From: Centroberyx gerrardi
Taxonomy: Eukaryota > Chordata > Actinopteri > Beryciformes > Berycidae
Reading direction: 5' to 3'
Assembly (NCBI RefSeq): GCF_048128805.1
Contig: NC_136010.1
Location: 15,541,980 to 15,605,979 of the forward strand
Length of the DNA stretch: 64,000 bases
The notes beneath the pieces were generated by a model that made no database searches, was not told the origin of the DNA, and saw only the letters and a list, made by a program, of their open reading frames with translations. Made by a program: the position numbers and the translations under genes. Below, in pieces: positions 1-10,800 of the stretch (position 1 is the first letter of the stretch; each line of letters begins with the position of its first letter).

Positions 1-1703
1 TTGTGGTTGGATCCAGATGAAAAGAAGACACCCACATTGAATGTTTGGCATTAAAACATGATGGTCTAATTACAGGAATAATGTGTTCTCTTTAGCATCC
101 TGCTTTAATTCAGACTTTCTTTGTGACACAAAAGAAAATATCCCGTCACAAACAATATTTGTGTCTATGGTATGTACTAATGGACTATAAGGGAGTCGCG
201 GTCATGATTTATAAATCCAACACCACAGTTTTACGGTAAACATTTTGCATTTCCCATTTTAGGATTAGTGTATGATGAGAAATTTGTACAGCAGGCATGA
301 TTAATAGTGACAGGACAGCCATCACAGAATAGTAGGTATAGTTATTTGAGGATAGGTTAATGTAAAGGCACTTAAGTATACCAAAATAAGTATACTAACA
401 CATTTTCTGTTATAAAATGTGGTCTTAGTTTTAGACCTGAGGTTATTTTTTGTCCACAGAAAGCTCTGCTCTAAAAATCTGCCAAGTTATCTGTGCAGAA
501 GGGTCCCATCTGTGTATCCTCAGGTCTCCACTCCTCTCAAATGGGATGAAAGTGTTCGGTGATTAAGGACTGTTACATATGACTCCCATTTCAAAAGGGC
601 ACGCAGTCCTTTTCTTCGTCACAGGTGCAGAGGATGCAGATAAATATGATCACTGAAACACCACCTCCTATTTATTCTGTTTTAACAGAGGACGGAAATG
701 ATGACGCCCATATTTTTTGTAGACATGGTGCAGGATGATAATGGCGGTCATTGTCTGACAGCGACGCAGGCGCCAGCACAAGCATATGTTAACTTTCTCT
801 ACAGCTTAAACACTGTAATTGTACAAAGTGGTGAGTAGTTTCAGTTGCCCTGGAGCAGGCAGGTACAGAGCACGGTTTGGTATGAGGGCCCACAAACGAG
901 AAAAAAGCAGAACGTGTTGAAGGATGATGATTATGGAGAGATAACAGTTGATGTTACATATGTTGAAACATAGATAATGGACAAAAATATGCTATAACAG
1001 CTAGTTTTAGAGATACAATTGAGCTGCACTGTTTTATCTTTTCACTGAGGAATCTGAGTAAGGCATTATAGATTTTAGCATCCAGTCTATGCAAAGTGAA
1101 GTAACTCCATGAGTCCTCTTTACCTCTACACCACCCTCACCCCCACCCCTCCTCCATAACCTACCCATCATAACCAGAAACAGCATGGCAGACCCCTGAG
1201 TGGCTGTGCTAATGATAAGGCACAGCACAGCAAGGGAAAACAAGGTTGTTAAATAGCAGATGTCTGCGCCAGTCCCCAGATGGGATTGATATTGACATGG
1301 CTGGAGGTGATATGTTGCAGTGTAAGCTCTACATGCTAGTGGAAAATGTATGCGTCCTAATGAGACTGTGTGGCTGGGGCTGCAGCTGGGGAGAGAGGAG
1401 GATATTTACTCTATACCAAGCCCATACTCCACTCAGTCTGAGAGCGACACAGGGGAAGTGAGGAGGGATTGCCTCTGAACAACTGGCTGGTAGGCATAGC
1501 ACATATATATTTAATGAATTTGATTTAAAGATGTAAATCAGTCAATTACTTGCAGATCAAGATAACTGCTAATTTCAATGTTACTTGCAAAATATTTACA
1601 CAACTATGTGTATTACAATTTTGGGATTGTGGCTGGTGTATTGGGATACAGCCCAAATTTTACATCATTTTAAATCATTTTTTTTCTCTGTATTTTCCTT
1701 CAG
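1..1703. other. fmod upstream region, no gene seen
   Basis: I see no coding exon here. It must contain or precede the non-coding first exon of fibromodulin, because the coding exon that follows opens directly after a splice acceptor (…ccttcag, ending at 1703) five bases before its ATG. The 5' untranslated exon and promoter cannot be placed from sequence alone. The short open frames in this stretch have no recognisable similarity and are treated as chance. Confidence 0.6.
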
Positions 1704-1708
1704 TGATC

Positions 1709-4600
1709 ATGCGGACTGTGGTGCTCCTCCTCATCGTGGGGTTAGTGGATCTGAGTGTGGGCCAGCGTTTCAGCCAGTTCCAGTGGCTGTCCCACCTGCG
1801 AGGTCGTCGCCGGCACCCTGCGGCCCAGTGGGCCGGGGGCGAGGCGGAGGACTGCCCCCTGGAGTGCGACTGCCCCTCCACCTTCCCCACGGCTATGTAC
1901 TGCCACAGCCGCAACCTCCAGCACGTCCCCTACGTCCCGTCACGCATAAAGTACGTCTACCTCCAGCGTAACCAGATCACAGGCATCCAGGACGGGGTGT
2001 TCGACAACGCCACCAGCTTGGTCTGGGTCGTGCTGTTCCAGAACCAGCTCAACTCAGACAAGATCGGCAAGAACGTCTTCAGCAAGCTCAAGAACCTGGA
2101 CCGGCTCTACTTGGACCACAATGAGCTCACTCGTGTTCCTCCTAACTTGCCCAAGTCTATCAAGGACCTGCGACTCGGCCACAACAAGATCTCAAAAATC
2201 CTGTCCAGCTCATTTGAGGGGATGACCAACCTCACCAACCTCCAGCTTCATGCAAATGTCATAGAAGACGTTGGTGGTGCGTTCAAGGGACTGAAGTCTC
2301 TGACCATGCTGGACATGAGGAAAAACAAGCTGCGGAAGATCCCTGACAACCTCCCTGAGAGGCTGCAGCAGCTCTACCTGGAGTCTAACAGCATAGACAG
2401 CGTCCCGGCCGACTTCCTCACCATGTATCCCAAGCTGCAGTTTGTCAGGTTGGCCCATAACAAGCTGACAGATAAAGGGATTCCTTCCAGCGTCTTCAAT
2501 GTCAGCACACTGGTCGAGCTTGACCTTTCCCACAACAAGCTGGAGAAGATCCCCATTGTCAATAGGAACCTAGAGAACCTTTATTTACAAGCCAATAAGA
2601 TCAAAGGTATGACCACATCTCTCCAACTCTTCATACTCACATATTCTATAAGAGCTTTAGCTGTTTGGCACAAAACAAAATAACTATAGTAAGGATAGGA
2701 GGATAGGATGACAGCAAATCTATAAGTCCCTTATCCCTATATGTTTAATATTTAATATTTTAATATTACAGGAATATTATAGTGATGCCATAAGAGATAA
2801 AAATAATATTCATCATCATCAATATATTATAAACTCACTGTTGGGAAGGAGCGACCGGAGCTTGTTGCCACACTTAATCCTCTCATTGATTTCTCTGAGT
2901 CAGTCACAGTGTATATCACAAGATTCATTTCAACATCAGTAGAAAGCTCAGAGTATTGGGTAAAAATGGGTATCTCTTTTATAGTTTCAAATACTTATTA
3001 ACTATCAAATTACACTGTGTCATGGTGTGGGGTCCCTTATATTTTTCAACAGATTAAATGCAAAAAATATAGACATTTTCAAGCATTTTGGTTTTTTTAT
3101 GCTACGCCAGTCTTCAAATGTGTAAAAAGAATGACTCTATTGCGCTTATTAAATAATTAGCTGTGGTTGGCCTTTAAGGAAACCAGAAAACCAATCAGGA
3201 CCTGCCCTGATTCAGTCACTCAAACTTCGGGGGATTTTCAGGCAGTGAATACGTATAAGGAAGTTTGTGGACCTCAGTGTGTGTAAAACTCCTCTCTAAC
3301 CATAACCCTAACCCTAATATATAACTGAGGATCTCACAATGTAGCCTACGACACAAGTTGCATTTCTTTATTCAGAGTAAAGAGTTGTCGAAGGCTCTGG
3401 TGGAATGCTATTGTGGACAAGACAGCCATGATCAGCCATGACAGCTAATGTTTTGAAAGCCCTGAACATAAGTTTTTCTCTTTCTTTCTGACCATTTCCC
3501 TGCCTATAGAAGAATCGAAATCAATAAATAATTAACTATAACTCAAAAGATAACTGCTCTGATGGGGTTGGTTGGCACAGCGAGACAATCATCCGCATCT
3601 GGCCTGTTGTGCAAACTTTCTAGCTAGCCACCACACAGCTTGACCTAGCAACTCAAATATAAACTTAAATCGAAGCTCTCCCTCTCCCCTTTTCAACAGA
3701 AATACGTGTTTATGGATACACACGACATACAAACTTTTATTATGTGAATCCCATAAAGTTGAACATTTACTCTGACTTACGAAAAACACGACTAACGATT
3801 CTTTTCATTGTCGATTAATCTGTCGATTATTTTCTCGATTAATCGATTAGTTGTTTGGTCTATAAAATGTCAGAAAATGGTGAAAAATGTCGATCAGTGT
3901 TTCCGAAAGCCCAAGATGACGTCCTCAAATGTCTTGTTTTGTCCACAACCCAAAGATATTCAGTTTACCGTCATAGAGGAGTAAAGAAACCAGAAAATAT
4001 TCATATTTAAGAAGCTGGAATCAGAGAATTTTGACTTATTTTTCTTAAAAAATTAGCGATTAATTTAATAGTTGACAACTAATCGATTAATCGATTAATC
4101 GTTGCAGCTCTAAAAAACACAGAAAATTTCTCTCAGCTCAAGGTTTAGTGTCTTGTCGGTGTAATAACCGCAGTGGTATGCTCAGAACCAGATGGGACCT
4201 TTTTCATATGAATATTATTACACAGCGCCCTCTAGTGACAACCAACCCCAACCAACACCAGCCTGCTGTACCACACACACACTATAAGCAACTAACACTG
4301 ATCTGAACCACCTGCTCTTTTCGAAGGATGAGCTTTCCTCTGTTGCTGCTTTTACATGACAGGTAATTCACCCGATGAGAAATAAACCTGTGTCCTTCCT
4401 TATCCGTATTTCTCTCCTCCCCTCCTCTCCTCCTCTCCCTTCTTTCAGAGTTTTCCCTGGGCAGTTTCTGCGGTGTGGTGGACATGACAAACTTCTCCAA
4501 GCTGAGAGTGCTGCGCCTGGATGCCAATGAGATCAGCGCCAAAGACATTCCTGCTGAAACTGCGTACTGTTTACGCCTTGCCGCCTTCATCGATGTGTAG
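1709..4600 (+). CDS. fmod: fibromodulin, class II small leucine-rich proteoglycan (two coding exons)
   Basis: Secreted extracellular-matrix proteoglycan; the family binds fibrillar collagen and controls fibril thickness in tendon, cartilage and skin. Coding exons are 1709-2606 and 4449-4600, phase 1, joining to 349 residues (human about 376). The ATG follows the acceptor closely and opens a clear signal peptide (about residues 1-18). The N-terminal cap has the class II spacing CX3CXCX9C (C49, C53, C55, C65), followed by about eleven leucine-rich repeats with LxxLxLxxNxL cores, and the C-terminal ear with C307 and C340. Potential N-glycosylation sites are N100, N174, N264 and N314, placed as in family members that carry keratan sulfate. 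The second exon reads EFSLGSFCGVVDMTNFSKLR, matching the fibromodulin C-terminus closely. Odd point: residues 19-48 hold no tyrosine but a basic RGRRRH patch, unlike the tyrosine-sulfated mammalian N-terminus. Teleosts carry fmoda and fmodb copies; which one this is cannot be settled here. Lumican or PRELP are less likely. Confidence 0.9.
3790..4112. mobile_element. Short non-autonomous hAT-type element (MITE) with 8-bp target duplication
   Basis: A 323 bp AT-rich element with no coding capacity. Repeated cgattaat motifs lie at both ends in inverted orientation, and the right end finishes with atcgttgcagctcta, a terminus I recognise from teleost hAT-like repeats. The flanks are an identical 8-mer, aaaaacac, at 3782-3789 and 4113-4120; an 8-bp target duplication is diagnostic of hAT transposition. 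The left tip (gactaacgatt) appears to have lost about five bases relative to the right terminus, so the copy is probably immobile. Confidence 0.75.
4223..4239 (-). promoter_or_regulatory. CTCF-like motif in the fmod intron
   Basis: On the minus strand the site reads gtcactagagggcgctg, matching the CTCF core consensus (CCACTAGAGGGCGCT type) at all but the first base. Similar strings occur inside some dispersed repeats, so occupancy is not implied. Confidence 0.4.
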
Positions 4601-5179
4601 CGCCTCCTAATCCGTCTCATCGATGTGTCTCGACTCATTCCAGGCTGTTTCTTCATCTGTAGCACGCCCTCCTCTTATCATCCATGGCCTCATTACAGCT
4701 ATTTCTACTTTATACAGCATATGATCCTCTCAGTCCATCATGTTTTGACATAGGCATGTGTTGCTAAAGTTTTCTGAGAGCTACTGGTATCATTCCAAAT
4801 GATTAAACAGTTCCAGTATTAGTCAATGGGAAATACCACAGTGTAGTCAATTTCCTCTTGTGTAATATTTTTTAGAATGACATATCTTTGGGATGATAGA
4901 GAGGGTGACTGACATTTTATTCATGCTGCATACTAACTATTATGACCAGTTATATTTTTTCTGGCAATACTTTCCTATAAATATCTAAAGTCATAACTGA
5001 TTTTATGTTCAGCAAAGGGCAAAAACCCCTAAAACGGTCGTGCCAGTGTGAGATTCAAGTTGGACCTTTGCTTCCATCATGTGGCACAAAGCAAAGTGAC
5101 AGCAGGATGAGCAGGAACACATGATTCTCATTAGATTATGCAATAGCAGACTGGTGTTACCGGTATGTGTATTCAGGGT

Positions 5180-5600
5180 TGGCAAGGTTACTTTCCAAAC
5201 ATAATCCATTAGATTACACACATTCTACCAAGTAATCCTATTGATGTTATGTACTTTTTGATTTTGTTGCCTGCAAAATCAATAGAATATGTAAGTAAGT
5301 ATAAGCAATAATATATAATAAGTAAAATGGACAGTTTATTCCATTATTCCAGTTTATGCCGGAAGCATTACTATTATTATTTACAGCAACAATCAACCAT
5401 TGAAGTTGAAAATCATGTTTTTGTCTACAATCTAACTATGAAAATGCCCATTTCTCTTTAAATATGACTCTGAATAATCCAAAAAGTAATCATATATTTG
5501 TTTCACAAGTAACTATTGTTTGATTGCTGTGGAGTTTTCTCAGTAACCGCGTTTCAGTCATTTTTTGTTATCTGTTTGGTGTAATCTAATTCCATCCATC
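5180..5600. repeat. Probable dispersed teleost repeat (DNA-transposon-like)
   Basis: It begins gggttggcaaggttacttt and carries several copies of aagtaatc / gattac motifs, ending near ggtgtaatctaattcc. This wording resembles a common fish repeat whose ends start with a 'gttgggaaggttacttt' string. Boundaries are approximate and I see no convincing target duplication. Confidence 0.35.
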
Positions 5601-5878
5601 CTCTGAGCCTATTTATAAATCACTGAGATATTTTGTACTTTACAGATTAGCAGTCAGTAAACTCAGAAAGTCAGGATTTCTATTGAATTGACTGAGAGTA
5701 AATTAATTTGTATCCGCTTATCATCCATCATTTTTGTGTGTAGAGTGATTCTTCTAGAGTCCACCAATCACTACATTAAAGTATCTGTGAAAAATAAGTT
5801 GTCTCTCCAGTTTATTGTTGACAACAGTCTATTTTTAACAACAATTTTATGTCCTGTTTCCTCTAATTCGACAGAGAG

Positions 5879-6037
5879 AAACACACACACACACACAGAG
5901 AGAAGAGAGAGGGAGAGAGAAGAGAGAAGAAGAGAGAGACAGAGAGAGAGGGAGAGAGAGAGAGAGAGAGTGAAGAGAGAGAGAGAAGAGGGAGAGAGAG
6001 GGAGGGAGAAGAGAGAAGAGAGAGAGAGAGAGAAAGG
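5879..6037. repeat. Purine tract: (AC)n then (GA)n/(GGGA)n
   Basis: A short (AC)8 run is followed by about 140 bp of almost pure purine (GA, GAA, GGGA units). Homopurine/homopyrimidine mirror sequence of this length can form triplex DNA in vitro. Long open frames across it on both strands are low-complexity artefacts. Confidence 0.9.
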
Positions 6038-7694
6038 GCGGCATCCCTCCTGACAATTCTTAACTGGTCTTAGGCAATTTCCACATATTTTAACTAAATA
6101 CCTTTGAAGACAAAGGCTTGCCTTTTCATCTTCCACAGCTGCCTTTAATCCTCAGCAGAAAGGCACTAAATTGAATTATAGAAATACTTTCCTTCTGTTG
6201 TAATAGAACAATTTCTTGGGATGAGGAATGGCTTATTGCTCTTGTAACTATGGTTTGCACACTGATCAGCACTAGGCTGGTAAATTAATTCAAGGGTTTT
6301 ATAGATTAACTTGTGATTGCACAAGGTGGGGCAGAAGCTGTGGGGTGAGGGGGAATGCATGTGTTTTTTTGTGTGCGTATTTTTTCGCTTCCTATACAGA
6401 TTCTTCAAAAACAGAATAGAGGCCAGCACACATGCACATGATCAGATGTGGGATAGTAATCTCTCCCGAGGAATTATTGATGTGATCCTCTCTGAGACAC
6501 ATGTGAGTGTTTTCTCACTTTGTGGGAAATTGTTCAATTCTTTTCAAACACAGACTTTACGCAATTTAATACTCACCAGTCAGAAAGCATTACACTGTGC
6601 TATTAGTGAGTTGAGTGAAAGTCAAAATAACATTAGGAAACTGGGCACTGCCTAACTAGACTATCTCAGTATTATTATCCTATTATTCGTCACTACTAGG
6701 CAGTAATGAAATATGTTATCCATGAGTAAAGTGTAGGCAGAGATTCATCCCCACCCATTGCTGTTACACCCAGTGCAGGGAAGACGTTATTCTTGTGAAG
6801 CCTCTGTAGTGCTGGTTAATGCACAGCTATCAGGATCTTTTCTCCAACTCTCAGCCAGTAACAACAGCTCACTGCCAATGAAAACTTCCCACAGATTTAA
6901 AACTGTTAAAAACTAAAACTATTGGCACCATTAAGGCTTTGTATTGATCAGCAGTGTAGGCTGATAATGAGGACGACTAGCATGCTTTCTAAAGCCATGA
7001 AAAAGGCAACAATTAGCGAGGAAAAGTTAATACTTGTATCCCTCGTAAAGTGTTCAGTAAAACAAGATATTGGCTATAAAGCTAAAGCCCTTAATGAAGC
7101 CATTACCTGCTGTGGTTCTTTTGAAGTGATTTCATTGCATAAATCATGCACTTTACCCATGTAATCAAAGCACTGGTAGAGGAAACACTAGCTTTTGGAT
7201 TACAAATATAGACAGTTTAGTTTTATTATCAGTAATGTGACTGAATAGAGTCAAAGTAATAAATAACTTGTGGAAATGTTTGCCGAACAACACTACAAAC
7301 AACTGGTTATGTGATAGCAAAATGGAGACACATCATTCCACATAGACATAGCTGGTGTAAAAATAAAACTTTTTTAGAGAACTTGAAAAGATATCTGCAA
7401 TAGATATAACATAAACATAATATACATAGCACATTATTATCCCAAATAATAAGATCCGCTTTGCTCTCACTCAAAGCCAAGCTTCAGATTAAATAGGTGA
7501 GCATGATACATTACACACATGATATTGATATGAAAACTTGTTCATGATGGATAAAATGTCCAGCTTCACATACGTTCCATCTACCGCTGCAGCGATGTGC
7601 TCTTCACTGCCTCTGAGGAGAGAAAGAAAAACGTTAAAAATACATACAATATATGGACAAATGAGCACTGCAGCCATACGTTCAGGCCGACACA

Positions 7695-7785
7695 AGCATC
7701 TGTCCTGCTGAAGTGTCCTTGAGCAAGGCACTGAACCCCTCCCAGCTCCAGCTGCCCTGTGACTGACACCCTGACCTCCCTGCTT
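7695..7785 (+). mobile_element. tRNA-derived SINE fragment (copy 1)
   Basis: It holds the string 'gcatctgtcctgctgaagtg' followed by tccttgagcaaggcactgaa. The same words appear in the fuller copy at 34918-35129 and, inverted, at about 61783-61916. The tRNA-like head is missing, so this is a body fragment. It lies just downstream of the csf1 stop codon and may sit in its 3' UTR. Confidence 0.6.
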
Positions 7786-7855
7786 AGCTGTCTGTCTATC
7801 TGTTATTGTTTGAGGACATGCAGGCCAGACAAACTGGGGCAGGCAGGTACTCACG

Positions 7856-10800
7856 TTATTGTGCCTCCATCTCTATGTCCTGCAGGTCTCGGCTTAATCC
7901 AGATGACAAAGGTATGTATTAGGAGGAATTCTAATAAACAGGACAAGATTGTCATTTTACATTTTTTATTACAATGTGTCCTTACCTTGAGCTCATATAT
8001 GACCGTGATCTGTGAGGCATATGGGTTTTCTGTTTTGGGAAGAAAAGTCTTTCTCAAACCGGTCAGTTTTTCACAACTGAAATCAATCAACAAAAAAAGA
8101 CACATATAATGAGTAACTAGATGAACCAAGCTGGATCCTGCATGACACTCTAAGTCATACAACTGTCTCAGCTTATAGCTGACATACCAAAATCACATAC
8201 ATACCAAATTCAAATATGCTAGTCTTTTTTTACCATCCAATCCAACACACACTTTTGTGCACTTACGCTTTTGTGCAGGCGCTGCTGCAATTTATGCTAT
8301 TTCTGCTTTTCATCTTAACTCCAGCCTCCACCTGGTTTGGCTGTGCTCAGTATTTACCAGTGAGGGTGGGGTGGTACTCCTGCATGACGGAGTACCCTAG
8401 AGAGTACAGCCATGCTGCCAAGTCTTACTTTATTGCAGTATGACTGGAATGCATGATTTATATGTATAATCTGTGTATAATCCCTGAGTTCCTGAAGGAA
8501 ACATATGCACTGGTACCTTTTGTGTGATGAGACAGTAGAGAGTAAATATGAACAGCAGTCCTCCGCAGATGGAAGCGATGATGAAGCCAAGCTTGTACAG
8601 GTCTCTTTCTGGACTTCTCTGAGAGGCTTTCATCGAGTTCCTCCCAGCTGTGTCTGTGGGAGAGACATGTGATCCATGTTCACGGTAGCTCCGGAAATTA
8701 ACGTAATTCATGACAGAGCTCGCCCAACGAATAAAGGTCCCCACCTGTCGTTAAGTGCTGTGTGGACGGGTTTGTAGATAGCTCTGTGGTGGAACCGAAG
8801 GCCTCTGTGTATTCCCTCTGGCATCTCCAGTCTACTGGTGTGTCACTGGTGGTCACCAGCTCCCAGTACGCAGACAGCACCTCCAAAGCCCTCTGCAGTG
8901 CCTCTGTAGGAGAGCCTGTGAAGGGCATCTCAAAATTCTCTGGCTTGTCCTGAGGCAGATTCCGAGAAACATTTTATCATAACTTGAATGTCTTCATACT
9001 ATTGTAGTAGTTTTCTTGATTTATCTCTTTGTGTTGGGCTGTTTTTCAAATAACTTTATTTCTTTTTTATGTTTTATATTATAAAAAAAACAGTATTCCT
9101 TCAATCCTCAGCAAAAAAACAGCTGAAACATCCTCTGAATCACCGCTCCGAAACACACTTACCTCTACCTCCTCGTTAATCTGAGGCACACATTTCTGAG
9201 AGTAGATGTTGAGGATGAGAGCCCTCACAGACTGAACATAGCCGTCATTGACTGAACCCCTTGTATATTTGAAGTGGGTGGTGAGCAGCTCCAGGATCCA
9301 AGGTAAAGCGGCTTTTACAAAGCAACATTTGCTCTGTGGGATATCAACAAAAGAGGTAATAAAAATCAAATCATGACACGGCAAACGGAAAGTCTGATTC
9401 AGTCAAAGTTCAGGCTTCACGGGGAAACAATCACATAAAGTAAAAGTTACCTTACCAAACTTCTCCGTTCTATGAACGTGAAGGTTATTGAACACCCAGT
9501 CCTCAACTGGTTATCCATCTGTATAAACAACAGGAGATTTCAGTCTGGACTGTGTAAGATGGTCAAACAATCAAAGGAGCGCAATGGAACGAATGACAGC
9601 ACAGCTACAATTGAAAACAGACTTTTACACAAAGACAGATTCCAATCATACTATACTTGAGTGTGTGAGTGACCATAATATATAGGATGAGGACGTGATT
9701 GGATATGGACAAGATGACTTGTCAACTACTTATGTACTTAACAACCTTAACATTTTTTGCCCTTCTCTCCCCTCCCTTCAATGAACTGTCGATTGACGGT
9801 TTATGTCAAGGATTGTTTTGGATTAATGCAAGCTTTAGGAATAAAAATGAGTTCAAAAAAACAATCAAAGGAACTTTCTTATACTTAGCAGTGTTGTTAT
9901 GGGAGCAAATAACAACTTTGTGATTGAAAGGGTTTCCTCCACTCACCAGGTGCCTGACTGTCAGCAGGTGCTCCCTAGTGATGGAGTGTCTGCATGGACC
10001 AGGGACCTCAGCCATAGTCAGAGGGAAGCTCAGGAACATAAGCACACACAGACACTTTACCTGCAACTGACGCAATCATACATTATCTTCATAAACTCTA
10101 AACTCTCAGCTGACACATATATACACATGTACATCTATGACATATATATGTATGTGTGTGTGTGTGTGTGTGTGTGTGCATCAGCCCTACTTGATAGTTT
10201 ATAACCTGTGCATCAGCAAGACATGTACAGTGCCTCTTTGTGGCAACGGTGAGAAACTACGTGCATCGATGTCCTATGCTCAACATGACCTCAGAGGAAC
10301 CTAGCCCATGAAGATGCAATGTGCATGCCCATTTTCTTAGCAGACATGTCCTCGTGTAAATCAAAACAAGTTCTGGCTGCGGGTTAAATAATGCTCCCTG
10401 CCCTGGGAGCACGTCCCGGGAGAGCAAAATGCATAAGGTGTGGAGTCTTTCAGAGAGTTACTTGCTACCAAGCACCTTCTGGCAACCGTAACATCCAAAT
10501 AGGCTCCAGATGGGCTTTGCTCTTCCACTGTATCTAGCCCACACAGCCAAGGGGGAATGTGGATGATGGCAAGCGTGTTTTCTTAACCATATGTCTGTGA
10601 CACAGCACCAACCACTGAAACGCTACTGTCAGTGATGGAGGAAATGGCAACACACACTGCGCTCAGGAATTAAAACATAGTGGAAAAACGCAGGTTCCTC
10701 TCACTGCAGGCAAAATGTCTGCGCTGGAAAGCATTGCCTGAAAAACAACCTCTTGACTCACTTGACCTGATACTTCGATGCTGCTTTTGCTATCGTTTCT

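Larger units (their letters stand above)
2607..4448 (+). other. fmod: fmod intron between the two coding exons
   Basis: Donor gtatga directly after 2606 and acceptor ctttcag ending at 4448, preceded by a strong pyrimidine tract (about 4415-4445). The position, just before the last leucine-rich repeats, is the conserved last-intron position of class II SLRP genes. The intron carries a hAT-type element (3790-4112) and a CTCF-like motif (4223-4239). Confidence 0.85.
4601..7855. other. Intergenic region between converging fmod and csf1 3' ends
   Basis: This should hold the 3' untranslated region of fmod (rightward from 4601) and that of csf1 (leftward from 7855). I could not pick poly(A) sites with confidence. 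Recognisable contents are a probable repeat at about 5180-5600, a purine tract at 5879-6037 and a SINE fragment at about 7695-7785. No further gene is seen. Confidence 0.6.

Noticed and set aside
3296-3320. Telomere-like string ataaccctaaccctaat
   Set aside because: Only two CCCTAA units; too short to call an interstitial telomere.
5847-6136. Long open frames across the purine tract on both strands
   Set aside because: They are repeats of Ser/Leu or Arg/Glu caused by (GA)n; no protein features.
8429-8443. A possible 15 nt csf1 micro-exon (SYCNK) with good-looking ag and gtaaga sites
   Set aside because: It keeps phase 0 and so does not solve the frame of the following tail exon; it is not needed.
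8076-8653. csf1 transmembrane exon joined directly to the 8076-7986 tail exon
   Set aside because: The joined frame gives TTG TGA, an immediate stop, while the tail's conserved-looking frame needs two incoming bases. The 74 nt exon at 8340-8267 supplies them with good splice sites.
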